The translations under genes and the position numbers were made by a program. Shown in pieces: positions 43,007 to 53,972 of a stretch of DNA of 64,000 nucleotides. Location of the stretch: assembly GCF_033343995.1 (NCBI RefSeq), contig NZ_CP137573.1, forward strand, positions 7,411,001 through 7,475,000. Reading direction: 5' to 3'. Position 1 is the stretch's first letter. Each line of letters begins with the position of its first letter. The notes below the pieces were generated by a model. That model worked only from the letters and a program-made list of their open reading frames with translations. It was not told the DNA's origin and did no database searches. The DNA comes from Streptomyces sp. HUAS YS2. Its GTDB lineage: Bacteria > Actinomycetota > Actinomycetes > Streptomycetales > Streptomycetaceae.

Positions 43007-44017
43007 TCAGCTCACTACCCGGTGTGCCGCCGCAACGATGTCGGCCGGCTGGGGGAGTGCCGCCTCCTCCAGTCGACGCGCGTACGGAATGGGGACCTCG
43101 GCGCTGCAGACCCGTTCGACGGGCGCGTCGAGGTCGAAGAACGCCTGTTCGTAGATGCGCGACTCGATCTCGGCGGAGAGGCTGCCGCTGCGCCAGCCCT
43201 CGTCCACCACGACGGCCCGGTGGGTCCGCAGCACCGAGCCGACGATCGTGGCGTCGTCCAGGGGCCGCAGCGTCCGCAGGTCGACGACCTCCGCGCTGAT
43301 CCCCTCCCCGGCCATGGCCTCAGCGGCTTCGAGAGCCTTGGACACGCATCCGCCGTAGGCGACGATCGTGACGTCGGTGCCCTCGCGGCGGACGGCCGCG
43401 CGGTCCAGGTGGACATCATGGACCGCCGGGTCGAGCATGCCGGCCGCGTTGTACAGGCTGCCGTGTTCGAAGAGCAGGACCGGGTCGGGGTCGGCGAGCG
43501 CAGCCGCCAGCACATGGCGGGCGTCGTCGACCGTGGCCGGCGCGAGGACCCGGAGCCCGGGGATGTGCGCGTACCAGCCCTCGAGGCTGTGGGAGTGCTG
43601 GGCGGCCAGTTGCCGTCCCGCGCCCGTCGTCATCCGGATCACCAGCGGCACACCGAGCTGTCCGCCGGACATGTGCCGCAGGGTGGCGGCGTTGTTGAGG
43701 ATCTGGTCCAGAGCCAGCAGGCTGAAGTTGACCGTCATGATCTCGACGACCGGTCTCATCCCGGCCAGGGCGGCGCCGATGCCGGCTCCCACGAAAGCGG
43801 ACTCAGACAGGGGCGTGTCCCGGATGCGATCGGGTCCGAACTCCTCCAGGAGGCCGAGGCTCACCCCGAAGCAGCCGCCGTAGCGGCCCACGTCCTCGCC
43901 CATGAGGAAGACCCGGTCATCCGAGGCCAGGGCCTCGCGCAGACCCTCTCGCAGGGCCTCCCTGTATGTGGTGGTGCCGTCGTCGGGATGCGCCCGAGGT
44001 CGCGTACGCGTGCTCAT
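43007..44017 (-). CDS. pdhB: oxoacid dehydrogenase E1 beta subunit
   Basis: The 336-residue product carries the E1beta motifs FLMGEDVGRYGG, ESAFVGAGIGAALAGMRPVVEIM, GQLGVPLVIRMTTGAGRQLAAQHSHS and the C-terminal VVDEGWRSGSLSAEI. With E1alpha it forms the thiamine-diphosphate decarboxylase. The QHSHSLEGWYAHIPGL region matches pyruvate-type E1beta. Its ATG (44017) overlaps the E1alpha stop (44014-44016). Confidence 0.93.
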   Translation of the reverse strand: MSTRTRPRAHPDDGTTTYREALREGLREALASDDRVFLMGEDVGRYGGCFGVSLGLLEEFGPDRIRDTPLSESAFVGAGIGAALAGMRPVVEIMTVNFSLLALDQILNNAATLRHMSGGQLGVPLVIRMTTGAGRQLAAQHSHSLEGWYAHIPGLRVLAPATVDDARHVLAAALADPDPVLLFEHGSLYNAAGMLDPAVHDVHLDRAAVRREGTDVTIVAYGGCVSKALEAAEAMAGEGISAEVVDLRTLRPLDDATIVGSVLRTHRAVVVDEGWRSGSLSAEIESRIYEQAFFDLDAPVERVCSAEVPIPYARRLEEAALPQPADIVAAAHRVVS

Positions 44018-45080
44018 GACGGAGCCTCCTCGGGTCGGCCGGTAACGTGGAGCAGCAGGTCTTCGGCCGCCTCCTCGGGAGCCTGTTCGGCCGCCCGGAC
44101 GGCTCGGTCGATCTCCTCCATGACGTCCTGGTCCAGAGCCTTCAGCGCGGCGTCGTCGAGAAGACCGGCCGCACGCATGCCGTCGGCGAGGCCCGTGACA
44201 GGGTCGTGCCGCTTCCACTCCTCGATCTCGTTCTTCGGCCGATACCGGTCCGGGTCGTACATCGAGTGCGCACGGAACCGATACGTCCGCATCTCCAGGA
44301 AGTGCGGTCCGTTGCCGGCGCGGATGGACTCGACAGCCCCGCGCGCCGCCTTCTCCACAGCGTGCACGTCCATGCCGTCGACGGCCCAGGCCGCCATGCC
44401 GTACGACGCTGCCCGCATGGCGAGGTCTGTCTGGGCGTGTTCGCGGGCGAGGGCCGTCCCCATCGCGTACAGGTTGTTCTCGCAGACGAAGAGCACGGGC
44501 AGACCCCAGAGCGCCGCCAGATTGGCGGTCTCATGGAACTCGCCCTCGGCGAACGCCCCGTCACCGAAGAAGCAGCACGTCACGCGGGACTCGCCGCGCA
44601 TGCGGTCGGCGAGCGCCAGACCGGCCGCGAGCGGCAGTCCGCCGCCGACGATCGCGTTGCCGCCGTAGAAGCGGCGGTCGCCGTCGAAGAGGTGCATGGA
44701 GCCACCGCGGCCGTGGCTGCAGCCGGTGGCCTTCCCGTACATCTCCGCCATCACAGCCTCGGGCGGTACCCGGCGGGCCAGTGCGTGGCCGTGTTCGCGG
44801 TACGTGGAGACGACTGCGTCCCGTTCGTCGAGCGCCTGGTGGACACCGACCGCCACCGCCTCCTCGCCGATGTACAGGTGGACGAAGCCGCGTATCGCCG
44901 CCGCGCTGTACAGCTCGACGCACCGTTCCTCGAAGCGGCGGATGAGCAGCATCTGCCGCAGGAGGTCCAGGTCGTGGGCTGCCGCAGGAGTGCGGGAGGG
45001 CGTCGCGGCAGTACCACGAGTGCGACGGGGGCGTTTCGTCTGCGACGTCCTGGCGGACGTGCCGCCGTGTGCGGTGGCCA

Positions 45081-45081
<1 letters not shown>
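44014..45081 (-). CDS. pdhA: pyruvate dehydrogenase E1 alpha subunit
   Basis: The 355-residue product has the thiamine-diphosphate motif FFGDGAFAEGEFHETANLAALW...VCENN and phosphorylation-loop-like RAHSMYDPDRYR, both typical of pyruvate E1alpha. HGRGGSMHLFD is the other conserved block. The N-terminal 35 residues are basic and disordered. ATG 45081 is preferred; it overlaps the stop of the acetyl-CoA synthetase-like gene (TGATG). Together with E1beta and E2 it would feed acetyl-CoA under the same control as stress proteins. Confidence 0.93.
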
Positions 45082-46879
<1,798 letters not shown>

Positions 46880-46883
<4 letters not shown>

Positions 46884-47557
46884 CGCGGTGGCTCCACGTC
46901 GAGCGCGAGGTTGTCGTAGGAGTACGCGATCGATTCGTGAAGGGCGACGACTCCGTCGACCGAGCGGCAGAGCCGAACGATCACGGGGATGTCGGCGCGC
47001 TCGTCGACCCGGCCCGTCAGCCTGACGACTCCGTCTTCGACGGTCACACGGATCGTGTCGGGGGCGAGGCGCAGGGTGCCGGCCAGGACGTCGTGCTCGA
47101 TCTCGTCACGGATCGCCGTGTCACCGCGCAGGAAGGGGCGCAGCAGGTCGCTGCGGCTGATGATCCCGACGAGCCGACCTGTCTCGTCGGTGACGGGAAG
47201 CCGCTTCACCCCCTTGCGGTGCATCGTCCGCGCCGTCTCGACGAGATTCCAGTTCGGCTGGGCCGTGACTGCGGGTGAGGTCATCAGCTGGGCGGCCGTC
47301 TCCGCATCGGGCGGCCCTTTCTCCTGGGGCAGCAATCGGACGTCCGCTGGGCGGCCCTCCGGATCGGGGAGCTCGGCGGTGGTCCGCAGCAGGTCGGCCT
47401 CCGAGACCACGCCGAGCAGGCGTCGGTCCGCGTCGACGACCGGTACCGCCGAGACGTCGTTCTCGGCGAAGAGCCGGGCGATCTCCTTGAACGGGGTCTG
47501 CGGGGCGGCGGTGACCACGGAGTGGGTCATCACCTCGAAAACCGTACGGTGCTGCAT
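46880..47557 (-). CDS. tandem CBS plus BON domain protein, first gene of the pdh operon
   Basis: The 225-residue product opens MQHRTVFEVMTHSVVTAAPQ, with CBS motifs about 8-62 and 90-145 (TARTMHRKGVKRLPVTDETGRLVGIISRSDLL) and a BON domain about 158-215 (VEDGVVRLTGRVD). GAGGACC precedes the ATG. It is a paralogue of the proteins at 40683, 59767 and 63718. Being first in the operon it is the gene nearest to the island box at 47650. Confidence 0.9.
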
Positions 47558-47649
47558 GACGGTCCTCCTTCACGGGACGTGGCAGCCCCGGTAGATCTCA
47601 CCCTGCTGCGCGGAGCCCACCTTCGGGCAGTGCCGAATGGTCCCCTTCA

Positions 47650-47663
47650 GGGACTGTTCGCCC
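47650..47663. promoter_or_regulatory. island box GGGACTGTTCGCCC (DosR-like half-sites)
   Basis: GGGACT-N5-CCC resembles the core of the mycobacterial DosR box (GGGACTWWAGTCCC) more than the other island boxes do. An overlapping GTCCC-N5-GGGAC inverted repeat sits at 47642-47654. It lies between the divergent pdh operon and the DUF1918 gene. Confidence 0.45.
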
Positions 47664-47758
47664 CTATGACGGTCGGCCGGTCAGGACGCACGGTGGAGGC
47701 GAGAGCACCCGGTCTCGGGAGGGCCGCGGCCGGGTGCGCGGGCCGGGAGGCGAGAACA

Positions 47759-48010
47759 ATGACGGCGACCGGAACACGGCGAGGGCAGGAGAAGCGACGC
47801 GCCGGGTTGTGGGCTCACATCGGCGACCGGTTGATCGTGGGTGGTGCCACGGTCGGGGACGAGGGGCGTGACGGTGAGATCGTCGGGCTGCACCACGCCG
47901 ACGGAACTCCCCCCTTCGACGTCCGATGGTCGGACACGGGCCGGGTCACTCTGGTGTTCCCGGGCCCGGACGCGCGGGTCCAGCACTTTCCGACGGAACA
48001 CGTACGGTGA
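47759..48010 (+). CDS. DUF1918-domain protein
   Basis: The 83-residue product has the DUF1918 core: HIGDRLIVGGATVGDEGRDG, then PPFDVRWSDTGRVTLVFPGPDA and the final HFPTEHVR. The fold is a small beta barrel of unknown function; DosR-regulated and stress clusters often contain one. GGGAGGCGAG precedes ATG 47759. It is divergent from the pdh operon and shares its promoter region. Confidence 0.85.
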   Translation: MTATGTRRGQEKRRAGLWAHIGDRLIVGGATVGDEGRDGEIVGLHHADGTPPFDVRWSDTGRVTLVFPGPDARVQHFPTEHVR

Positions 48011-48031
48011 GTGCGGCGTCGCCTTCAGGGA

Positions 48032-48112
48032 TCAGGAGCGCGAGGGTTTTTTGGGCACGTCCTCGGCGACTTCGGCGTCGGAGCGCAGGTAGCCCTTGAG
48101 CAGGTCCCCTGA
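48032..48112 (-). pseudogene. CBS-BON gene relic
   Basis: The minus strand reads SGDLLKGYLRSDAEVAEDV and then a stop. This matches the SRSDLLKVFLR...E(I/V)xxDV segment that joins the second CBS motif to the BON domain in the four intact paralogues. The remainder of the gene is missing, so it is a small leftover of a deleted copy. Confidence 0.4.
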
Positions 48113-48345
48113 CTGACGACACCGACCGGGCGGCGGCAAGGGCCGAAAGGGGTACTGCCGGACCCGGGCGGCTCTGGCACGAACCGGCCACCGGCGCTTT
48201 CCTGAAAGTGAGGAGGGGCCCGCCCCAGGGACGCGGGGAAGCGGCTTCGAGCCGCGCACCGCGCGATCAGGATCCGCGAGAAGCGGATGGGCCCCTCCTC
48301 CCGTCGTGTCTCGGTCCCGGGCGTGGCCCGGGCGGACCGCGCCCG

Positions 48346-48359
48346 GGACCGACCGGCCC
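48346..48359. promoter_or_regulatory. island box GGACCG-AC-CGGCCC
   Basis: This 14-bp inverted repeat with one arm mismatch ends 70 bp upstream of the universal stress protein start at 48430. It belongs to the GGNCCG-N2-CGGNCC set. Confidence 0.5.
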
Positions 48360-48429
48360 TATCCGGCGCCCGCAGCCCGGTGCGAGCGTGGCAGCAGGCC
48401 ACCACCCGACCCGGAAGGCGGTGGGCACG

Positions 48430-49344
48430 ATGGAATCGCCCCTGGTGGTAGGAGTCGACGGGTCCGACCCCAGTCTCACGGCTTTGGACTGGGGCGTCGA
48501 CGAAGCGGCTCGGCACGGGCTTTCCCTCCGGATCGTCCATGCCTCGATGTGGGAGCGGTACGAAGGAGTCGTCCCGACCTGGGCCTTGGACCGGCCCTCG
48601 GGCCAGGTTCTCGCCGAGAACATCGTCGGCATTGCGGCCGAACGCGCCCGGCGCCGTGCACCCGACCTCCCTGTCACCACGGATGTCCTCGCTGAGGGCG
48701 CCTCCACCGGGCTGCTCAGGGAGGGGCGGGAGGGTTCGATCCTCGTCGTCGGGTCTCGAGGGCGCGGTGAGTTCGCCGACCTTCTGCTCGGATCCGTGAG
48801 CCTCGTCGTGGCCGCCCGGGCCCACTGCCCGGTCGTCGTCGTCCGTGGAGACCGAGAGGCCCTCGAGGCACGTCACGCGCGCGTCCTGCTCGGCGTCGGA
48901 GAACACGACGTCGACTCGCCGGCCGTCCGGTTCGCCTTCCGTGAGGCGGCGGTCCGGGACGCCGAACTCGACGTTGTCCGCACCTGGCGACGGCCGGCCC
49001 ATGAATCGGTCGATCACCCGCTGCTGAGCGGCGACGGGGGCGCCTACTTCGCGGAACGGGCCTCAGGGCTGCTCGACAAGGCCGTTGAAGCCGCCGTGCT
49101 CGAACACCCCGGGGTGCGCCTGCGCAGGACCACGGCCGAGGGCCCCGCCCACCGAGTGCTGACCGAGCGCTCCGCCGCCGCCGACCTGCTGGTCGTCGGG
49201 GCACGACGCAGGGACAGGCTCGTCGGCCTGGAACTCGGCAGGGTCGCCCACCGCGCCCTGCACCACGCCTCGTGTCCGGTCGCCGTCGTACCCCAACGGA
49301 ATCCGGAGCCCGTGGAAGGAGACCGTGATGAACACGGCCGATGA
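48430..49344 (+). CDS. universal stress protein, two UspA domains
   Basis: The 304-residue product has UspA folds beginning PLVVGVDGSDPS and VLLGVGEHDVD. Domain 1 has the intact nucleotide loop VVGSRGRGEFADLLLGS, and domain 2 has VVGARRRDRLVGLELG, which lacks the usual glycines. GGAAGGCGG precedes ATG 48430. The next gene starts inside its last codons (49328), so the two are translationally coupled. Confidence 0.92.
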   Translation: MESPLVVGVDGSDPSLTALDWGVDEAARHGLSLRIVHASMWERYEGVVPTWALDRPSGQVLAENIVGIAAERARRRAPDLPVTTDVLAEGASTGLLREGREGSILVVGSRGRGEFADLLLGSVSLVVAARAHCPVVVVRGDREALEARHARVLLGVGEHDVDSPAVRFAFREAAVRDAELDVVRTWRRPAHESVDHPLLSGDGGAYFAERASGLLDKAVEAAVLEHPGVRLRRTTAEGPAHRVLTERSAAADLLVVGARRRDRLVGLELGRVAHRALHHASCPVAVVPQRNPEPVEGDRDEHGR

Positions 49345-50053
49345 CCGCCACGCGCCGCACGTCACCAGCGACCTGGGCCGCCGCATCGCGGCACGGCGCA
49401 CGCAACTCGGCCTGTCCCGGGAGGAATTGGCCGAACGGGTCGGTTCTGCACCCGGCTTCATAGCCTACGTCGAGGAGCGGGTGCCGACCCCGGGGATCGA
49501 GTTCCTGGTCCGGCTCGCGAACGCCCTGGAGACCACTGTCCCGGATCTCACCGGGTACAGGGCGGACCTCGCGCCCGGAGGAGCCCCGGCCGGGGACCGG
49601 GCACGGATGGAGGAGATCGGCGAGGCCGAGTGCTGGGAGCTGCTCGACGGCCATGGCGTCGGCCGGGTAGCCATCGAGGGACGGGACGGCCTGGCGGTCT
49701 TCCCTGTGAACTACCGAGTCGTCGACGGGGAGATCGTCTTCATGACCGCCGCTGACTCGTCCCTCGCGCACGCTTCGGCGTCCGGCGCGGAGGTCGCCTT
49801 CGAGGAGGACCGCCTGGACGAAGCGTTCAGCCAGGGCTGGAGCGTGCTCCTCGTCGGTTCGGTACGCGAGGTGTCGGACGAGGCGACGGTACAGAGGATC
49901 ACGGACGTCGGCCGCCCGGAGCCGTGGGCCGGGGACGGGCGTGACACCCTCGTGATGCTCTCGCCGCGCCGGGTGACCGGCCGCCGTATCCGGGTGCCGG
50001 GCGCGCCGGGCACTCCGTCCGGCTCTGCTGACCAAGGGCCGTCCCGTACGTGA
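49328..50053 (+). CDS. HTH-XRE fused to pyridoxamine 5'-phosphate oxidase-like flavin domain
   Basis: The 241-residue product has an XRE helix-turn-helix (about 15-72; RTQLGLSREELAERVGSAPGFIAYVEE) followed by a split-barrel flavin/F420-binding domain (about 92-215; LDGHGVGRVAIEGRDGLAVFPVNYRVVDGEIVF). Such fusions occur in actinobacterial hypoxia clusters and could make transcription respond to flavin or F420 redox state. ATG 49328 follows AAGGAG. No regulated site is identified. Confidence 0.9.
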   Translation: MNTADDRHAPHVTSDLGRRIAARRTQLGLSREELAERVGSAPGFIAYVEERVPTPGIEFLVRLANALETTVPDLTGYRADLAPGGAPAGDRARMEEIGEAECWELLDGHGVGRVAIEGRDGLAVFPVNYRVVDGEIVFMTAADSSLAHASASGAEVAFEEDRLDEAFSQGWSVLLVGSVREVSDEATVQRITDVGRPEPWAGDGRDTLVMLSPRRVTGRRIRVPGAPGTPSGSADQGPSRT

Positions 50054-50138
50054 CCTCTGAGCGTCGGGCGGGCTCGAGTCCGCTGCGGCGGGCGTGCCTG
50101 GATGCCCGCCGGCGCGTCCCCTGGTGCACACTGCCGAC

Positions 50139-50864
50139 ATGGCCGAGGACGAGGCGCAGCTCAGCCCCCCTGAGTCGCTGTTGCAGTTGATCGACAATCT
50201 CGCGCGGTTCCATCGCGAGCATGAGGAGTACTACGCACAGGCGCCGTTGCGGCAGGCCGGCGAGCTGCAGGCGCGGTCTCGGGCGCTGAAGGCGCTGGCC
50301 GACCGGTGGAGCGTGATCGGCGCGAGCGAGCAGGCGCCGCCGATCGTGTTCGCCGGCGCCGAGGACCTGAATGCCCCCGGGCTCGTCGCGGAATCGGGGA
50401 TTCTCTTCATGGAGGGGGAGGGCGAGCCGCCCGAACTGCAGAGACTGAGGCGTGAGGTGGGGCTGCTGGCGGATGACCTTGAGCAGACGGGTGCCTGGCT
50501 GGCCGGGGCGATGGAGCAGGCGTGGGAGATGGCGGGCGGCTTGGCTGCGTATCCGGCGCTGGCCGACCTACTCGGGGAGCGGCACCGGATCATCGCCGAC
50601 GACTGGCAGTCGGCGGGCCTGCAGGCCCTGGTCGCACGGCTGCTGCGACGCGCCCTCGACCTCCTGGCCCGCGTCGATTTCGCCCCGGCGGCGCTGCGGG
50701 CCGACCTGAGCAGCGATCGGACGGCCCCGTCCTACCTCTATTCCGCCTCCGAACTGCTGGACCGGGCGGCGGATCTGATGACGGAGTCGGCGATGCTGGT
50801 CCACGACAACGAGCGACGCTGGCGCGTCTTCCGCGCCCGGGCTCGCGAGTTGCGGTCCACGTAG
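50139..50864 (+). CDS. helical protein of unknown function
   Basis: The 241-residue product is predicted to be almost all helix, rich in Ala, Leu, Glu and Arg. LQLIDNLARFHREHEEYYAQAPLRQA sits at the N terminus, split across residues 15-40, with a central LRREVGLLADDLEQTGAWLAGAMEQAW region. ATG 50139 lacks a ribosome site, which suggests a leaderless message or an upstream start. No named family is recognised. It converges on the next stress protein. Confidence 0.72.
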   Translation: MAEDEAQLSPPESLLQLIDNLARFHREHEEYYAQAPLRQAGELQARSRALKALADRWSVIGASEQAPPIVFAGAEDLNAPGLVAESGILFMEGEGEPPELQRLRREVGLLADDLEQTGAWLAGAMEQAWEMAGGLAAYPALADLLGERHRIIADDWQSAGLQALVARLLRRALDLLARVDFAPAALRADLSSDRTAPSYLYSASELLDRAADLMTESAMLVHDNERRWRVFRARARELRST

Positions 50865-50946
50865 GCCGAGCCTTGGAGGGACCCGCTACGCACGGTGATC
50901 ACGAGTGTTGGTTCGTCAGTTGCGGGATGGCGTCCCTCCCCGCCAT

Positions 50947-50967
50947 GGCGACGGCACAGCCGTCGCC
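50947..50967 (-). terminator. hairpin between convergent genes
   Basis: GGCGACGGC and GCCGTCGCC form a perfect 9-bp stem with a 3-nt loop, 7 bp past the stop of the leftward stress-protein gene. A longer 8-bp repeat (GGAGGGAC/GTCCCTCC) brackets the gap to its left, so termination may be bidirectional. Confidence 0.6.
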
Positions 50968-50973
50968 GTGCGC

Positions 50974-51831
50974 TCACATCAGGGGGACGACGGCGACCGG
51001 CGCGGGGCTGTGGTGGATGACTGCGTGGGCGACATGGCCGAGATGGGGGCCGATGGGGACCTTCCTGCTCCGCCGTCCCACGATGACGAGTTGCGCGTTC
51101 TGTGCCGCCTCGACCAGCTGGTACGCAGGCGGGCCTACCATCGTCATGGCCGCCGCGTCCACCCCCGCGTACCGCTTCTGCCACGGTTCCAGCAGGTCGT
51201 CCAGACCCCCGAGGAGGTGGCCGCCCAGCTCCTCGCCGATCCCCGGGTCCACGACGGCCGCGTAGCCGTACGAGGCGGGAAGCGTCCAGCTGTGCAGGAA
51301 CCGCAGCGGCGTGCCCCTGCGGGCGGCTTCATTGAACGAGAACGCGAGCAGGGCCTCGCATGGGTGGTAGATGTCGACGCCGACCACGATGTCGCCCTCG
51401 GAAGTTGCGGGGGCGCCCTCCGCGCGCACGAGGACGACCGGCCGACGCGCCGAGCCGACGACAGTCAGGGAGACCGAGCCGACGACGAAGCCGCGGACGC
51501 CACCGAGCCCACGCGATCCCAGCACCGTCAGGTCCGCCTCGTTCGCGGCGGCCGTCAGCTCGTCGGCTGCCCGGCCTCCCGCACGCTCCGTGAGCACCTC
51601 GAGTCCGGGATGGTCCTTCCGCACGCGGTCCGCCTCGTCCTGCAAGAGACTCTCGGCCCGCTCGGCCAGGGTGCGGGCATACGGCGGGGGCACCTCAGGG
51701 GTGTTCGGCCACTCCTCCACGTGCACCAGCCGGAGGGGCACTTGGCGCAACACCGCTGCCGTCGCCGCCCAACCCACGGCGGCGAGGCTTTCCTTCGAGC
51801 CGTCCAGACCGACGGTGACCTGGGCCGTCAT
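50974..51831 (-). CDS. universal stress protein, two UspA domains
   Basis: The 285-residue product has UspA folds starting QVTVGLDGSKES and DIVVGVDIYHP. Domain 1 has VLGSRGLGGVRGFVVGSVS, and domain 2 has VIVGRRSRKVPIGPHLGHVAHAVIHHSPAPVAVVP. It is similar in length and C terminus to the protein at 39829, so they are probably paralogues. GAGGAGG precedes ATG 51831. Its promoter region is shared with the divergent stress gene at 52058. Confidence 0.93.
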   Translation of the reverse strand: MTAQVTVGLDGSKESLAAVGWAATAAVLRQVPLRLVHVEEWPNTPEVPPPYARTLAERAESLLQDEADRVRKDHPGLEVLTERAGGRAADELTAAANEADLTVLGSRGLGGVRGFVVGSVSLTVVGSARRPVVLVRAEGAPATSEGDIVVGVDIYHPCEALLAFSFNEAARRGTPLRFLHSWTLPASYGYAAVVDPGIGEELGGHLLGGLDDLLEPWQKRYAGVDAAAMTMVGPPAYQLVEAAQNAQLVIVGRRSRKVPIGPHLGHVAHAVIHHSPAPVAVVPLM

Positions 51832-51952
51832 GGCGTGCCTCCTCAGCCGTGCCCGCTCCGTTCCGTGCGTGGTCCGGATCGGACGGGACATCCCGAGCTT
51901 CAGACTGATGGTCCCGTGCCTCCCGGCGGCAGGGCCGGTCAGGTCTCGATCG

Positions 51953-51966
51953 GGGCCGAACGGCCC
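51953..51966. promoter_or_regulatory. island box GGGCCG-AA-CGGCCC
   Basis: A 14-bp inverted repeat with perfect 6-bp arms lies between divergent universal stress genes, 91 bp before the ATG at 52058. A second repeat, GTCCG-GAT-CGGAC, is at 51872-51884 near the leftward gene. Confidence 0.6.
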
Positions 51967-52057
51967 ATCCCGAAGAGGCCCGCCACGGTGTCAGCGTGGG
52001 AGGTGTCGCCCCCTGGGACGTGCTCCCGAGCGCCGGGCGTAACCGGGAGGAGGAACC

Positions 52058-52963
52058 ATGACCAGCGAGATCCCCGTTCGACCGGAGCTCGGCAACGTCG
52101 TCGTGGGAGTCGACGGGTCCCCTTCCGGGCGCACTGCTGTTCTCTGGGCTGCCGCAGTGGCGGACCGCCGGGGGAGTTCCTTGCATCTCGTCCACGCTGC
52201 CGACACCGACCGCCGGGCCCTCTTCGCCAATGCCGAGACGATCCAGGCGGTACGGGAAGCGGGCCGCGAGCTGCTGATCGAGACCGCGAGCACGGTCCAG
52301 GAGCGCTTTCCGGACCTTTCCGTCACGAGGGAACTGAGCCGCCAGGAGGCGGTCGCCGGTCTTCGGGCGGCCGCCGGCCACCGGGGAACGATCGTGGTGG
52401 GCAACCGGGGCCTCGGCGGATTCTCCGCGCTCATGCTCGGCTCCGTGGGTCTGGGCGTGGCAGCCCGCGCCGAGGTGCCGGTGATCGTCGTCCGTGGTGA
52501 GGGCGACCGCCCCGAGTCGGGCTCGGTGACGGCAGCCGTGCACGGGGCCTCGGATATCGGCTGGCTGCTCGTCGCGGCTGCCGAGGCGGATGCCCGCAAG
52601 GCGGTGTTGCGACTGGTGAGCGTGTGGAACGTGCTCACTCATGTCGGCAGCGTCGCGACGATGCTGGACGACCTCGACGAGATCGCGCGGGAGCGCGTGC
52701 ACGAGATCAAGGCGCTCGCCGACCGTGTGCGTGACTTCTATCCCGGGCTCAACGTCAGCCATCACGTGGAGACGGGCACGAGCACGCCCGGGATCCTGGT
52801 GGAGGCGACTGCCCACACCGATCTGCTCGTGATGGGCAGGGAACACCGGGTTCTGGGCGCCGGTCCGTCCCTGGGGCGCGTCGCCCATGTCCTGCTCCAC
52901 CACGCCCATTGCCCGGTGGAGATCGTTCCACCGGCTTTCGCCACACGGGTCGAGGAGACGTGA
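52058..52963 (+). CDS. universal stress protein, two UspA domains
   Basis: The 301-residue product has UspA domains with NVVVGVDGSPSGRTAVLWAA and VVGNRGLGGFSALMLGSVG in the first half, and LLVMGREHRVLGAGPSLGRVAHVLLHHAHCPVEIVP at the end, split over 275-297. GGGAGGAGG precedes the ATG. It overlaps the following stress gene by 4 bp (GTGA), so two stress proteins are made from one message. Confidence 0.93.
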   Translation: MTSEIPVRPELGNVVVGVDGSPSGRTAVLWAAAVADRRGSSLHLVHAADTDRRALFANAETIQAVREAGRELLIETASTVQERFPDLSVTRELSRQEAVAGLRAAAGHRGTIVVGNRGLGGFSALMLGSVGLGVAARAEVPVIVVRGEGDRPESGSVTAAVHGASDIGWLLVAAAEADARKAVLRLVSVWNVLTHVGSVATMLDDLDEIARERVHEIKALADRVRDFYPGLNVSHHVETGTSTPGILVEATAHTDLLVMGREHRVLGAGPSLGRVAHVLLHHAHCPVEIVPPAFATRVEET

Positions 52964-53967
52964 ACGAGATACTGCTCGGAATCGACCCCCGGGAGCAGTC
53001 GATCCCGGCTCTCGTCTGGGCCGCTGCCGAGGCCGAACGAAGAGGACTGGCGCTTCGCCTGGTCGTCGTCGTACCGCCCGCCCACGACAGGGTTCGGTAC
53101 GACGCGCTTGCCCACCAGAGCGCCCTGCGACGCCACGCGGAGTCGGCGATCGACAACGCGGAGGACCTCGTACGGGAACTCCACGGCGGTCTGCGGATCG
53201 CGACGGAACGCGTGAACGGCGTGCCGGCGACCGTGCTCCGCGACCTGGCGGCGCACGCCGCGCTCGTCGTCGTCGGCTCGCGCCGTCTCGGCCGGGCGGC
53301 CGAAGTGTTCAGCGAGGGCTCCGTGGTCGTCCCGCTCGCCGCGAGGGCCGAATGCCCCGTCGTCGTGGTCCGCGTACCCGAACACGCCGTGCACCCACCG
53401 ACCCTCGTCGTCGGCGTGGACGGAAGCGAGTCCTCACGGGCCGCGGTCGACTTCGCCGTCGAGGAGACGAGCCTGCGCGAGGCACGACTGCGCGCCGTCT
53501 GGGTATGGCCCCCTTCCGTCCTCGCCCACGAGGACGTGGCCGGAGGCCTGGCCGAGCGCCGTCGGCTGCTGGCCGAGTCGGTTGCGGGGTGGGCGCAGAG
53601 GTATCCGGACCTCGCCATCTCCCAACAGGTCGTTCGAGGACACCCGGTCGAGCAACTCGCCCTGGCGTCCCAGGAGTCCCTCGCCCTGGTCGTCGGCCGC
53701 AGAGGCCGCGGCGGCTACTCTGGCATGCGGCTGGGTTCGACGGTCCACGGCCTGCTTCACCGCGCCATGTGTCCGGTGATCACCGTCCCCCTCCCCCTGC
53801 GCGAGGGGCGGACCGGCGACCCGGCATGGGCCGACCCGTCCCGTTCCCGCACGACCGGCCGGCCCCGGCCCGATGACCCGCTCGGCACTGGAGCGCCACG
53901 GCCTCCGCGCGGGACGGTGGGGCGAGAGGACGACCCCGGTCCGTCCGCCGGTTCCCCGGAGAGGTGA
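52960..53967 (+). CDS. universal stress protein with disordered C-terminal tail
   Basis: The 335-residue product starts VNEILLGIDPREQS. Domain 1 has VVVGSRRLGRAAEVFSEGS, in which the second loop Gly is Arg, so nucleotide binding may be weakened. Domain 2 has a full VVGRRGRGGYSGMRLGSTV. The last 60 or so residues are Pro/Arg/Gly-rich and not part of the fold. GTG 52960 is coupled to the upstream stop. Three short open frames with ribosome sites follow immediately. Confidence 0.9.
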   Translation: MNEILLGIDPREQSIPALVWAAAEAERRGLALRLVVVVPPAHDRVRYDALAHQSALRRHAESAIDNAEDLVRELHGGLRIATERVNGVPATVLRDLAAHAALVVVGSRRLGRAAEVFSEGSVVVPLAARAECPVVVVRVPEHAVHPPTLVVGVDGSESSRAAVDFAVEETSLREARLRAVWVWPPSVLAHEDVAGGLAERRRLLAESVAGWAQRYPDLAISQQVVRGHPVEQLALASQESLALVVGRRGRGGYSGMRLGSTVHGLLHRAMCPVITVPLPLREGRTGDPAWADPSRSRTTGRPRPDDPLGTGAPRPPRGTVGREDDPGPSAGSPER

Positions 53968-53972
53968 GCACC

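Larger units (their letters stand above)
48011..48429. other. 419-bp gap with CBS-BON relic, hairpin and island box
   Basis: The gap holds a short CBS-BON gene relic on the minus strand (48032-48112). It also has a 9-bp inverted repeat TCCCGGGCG/CGCCCGGGA at about 48315-48349, the island box at 48346-48359, and the ribosome site of the next stress protein. No full gene is seen. Confidence 0.55.

Noticed and set aside
48025..49017. 330-codon minus-strand frame opposite a universal stress protein
   Set aside because: Only the last 20 codons region overlaps a CBS-BON relic in another frame; the rest is antisense shadow.
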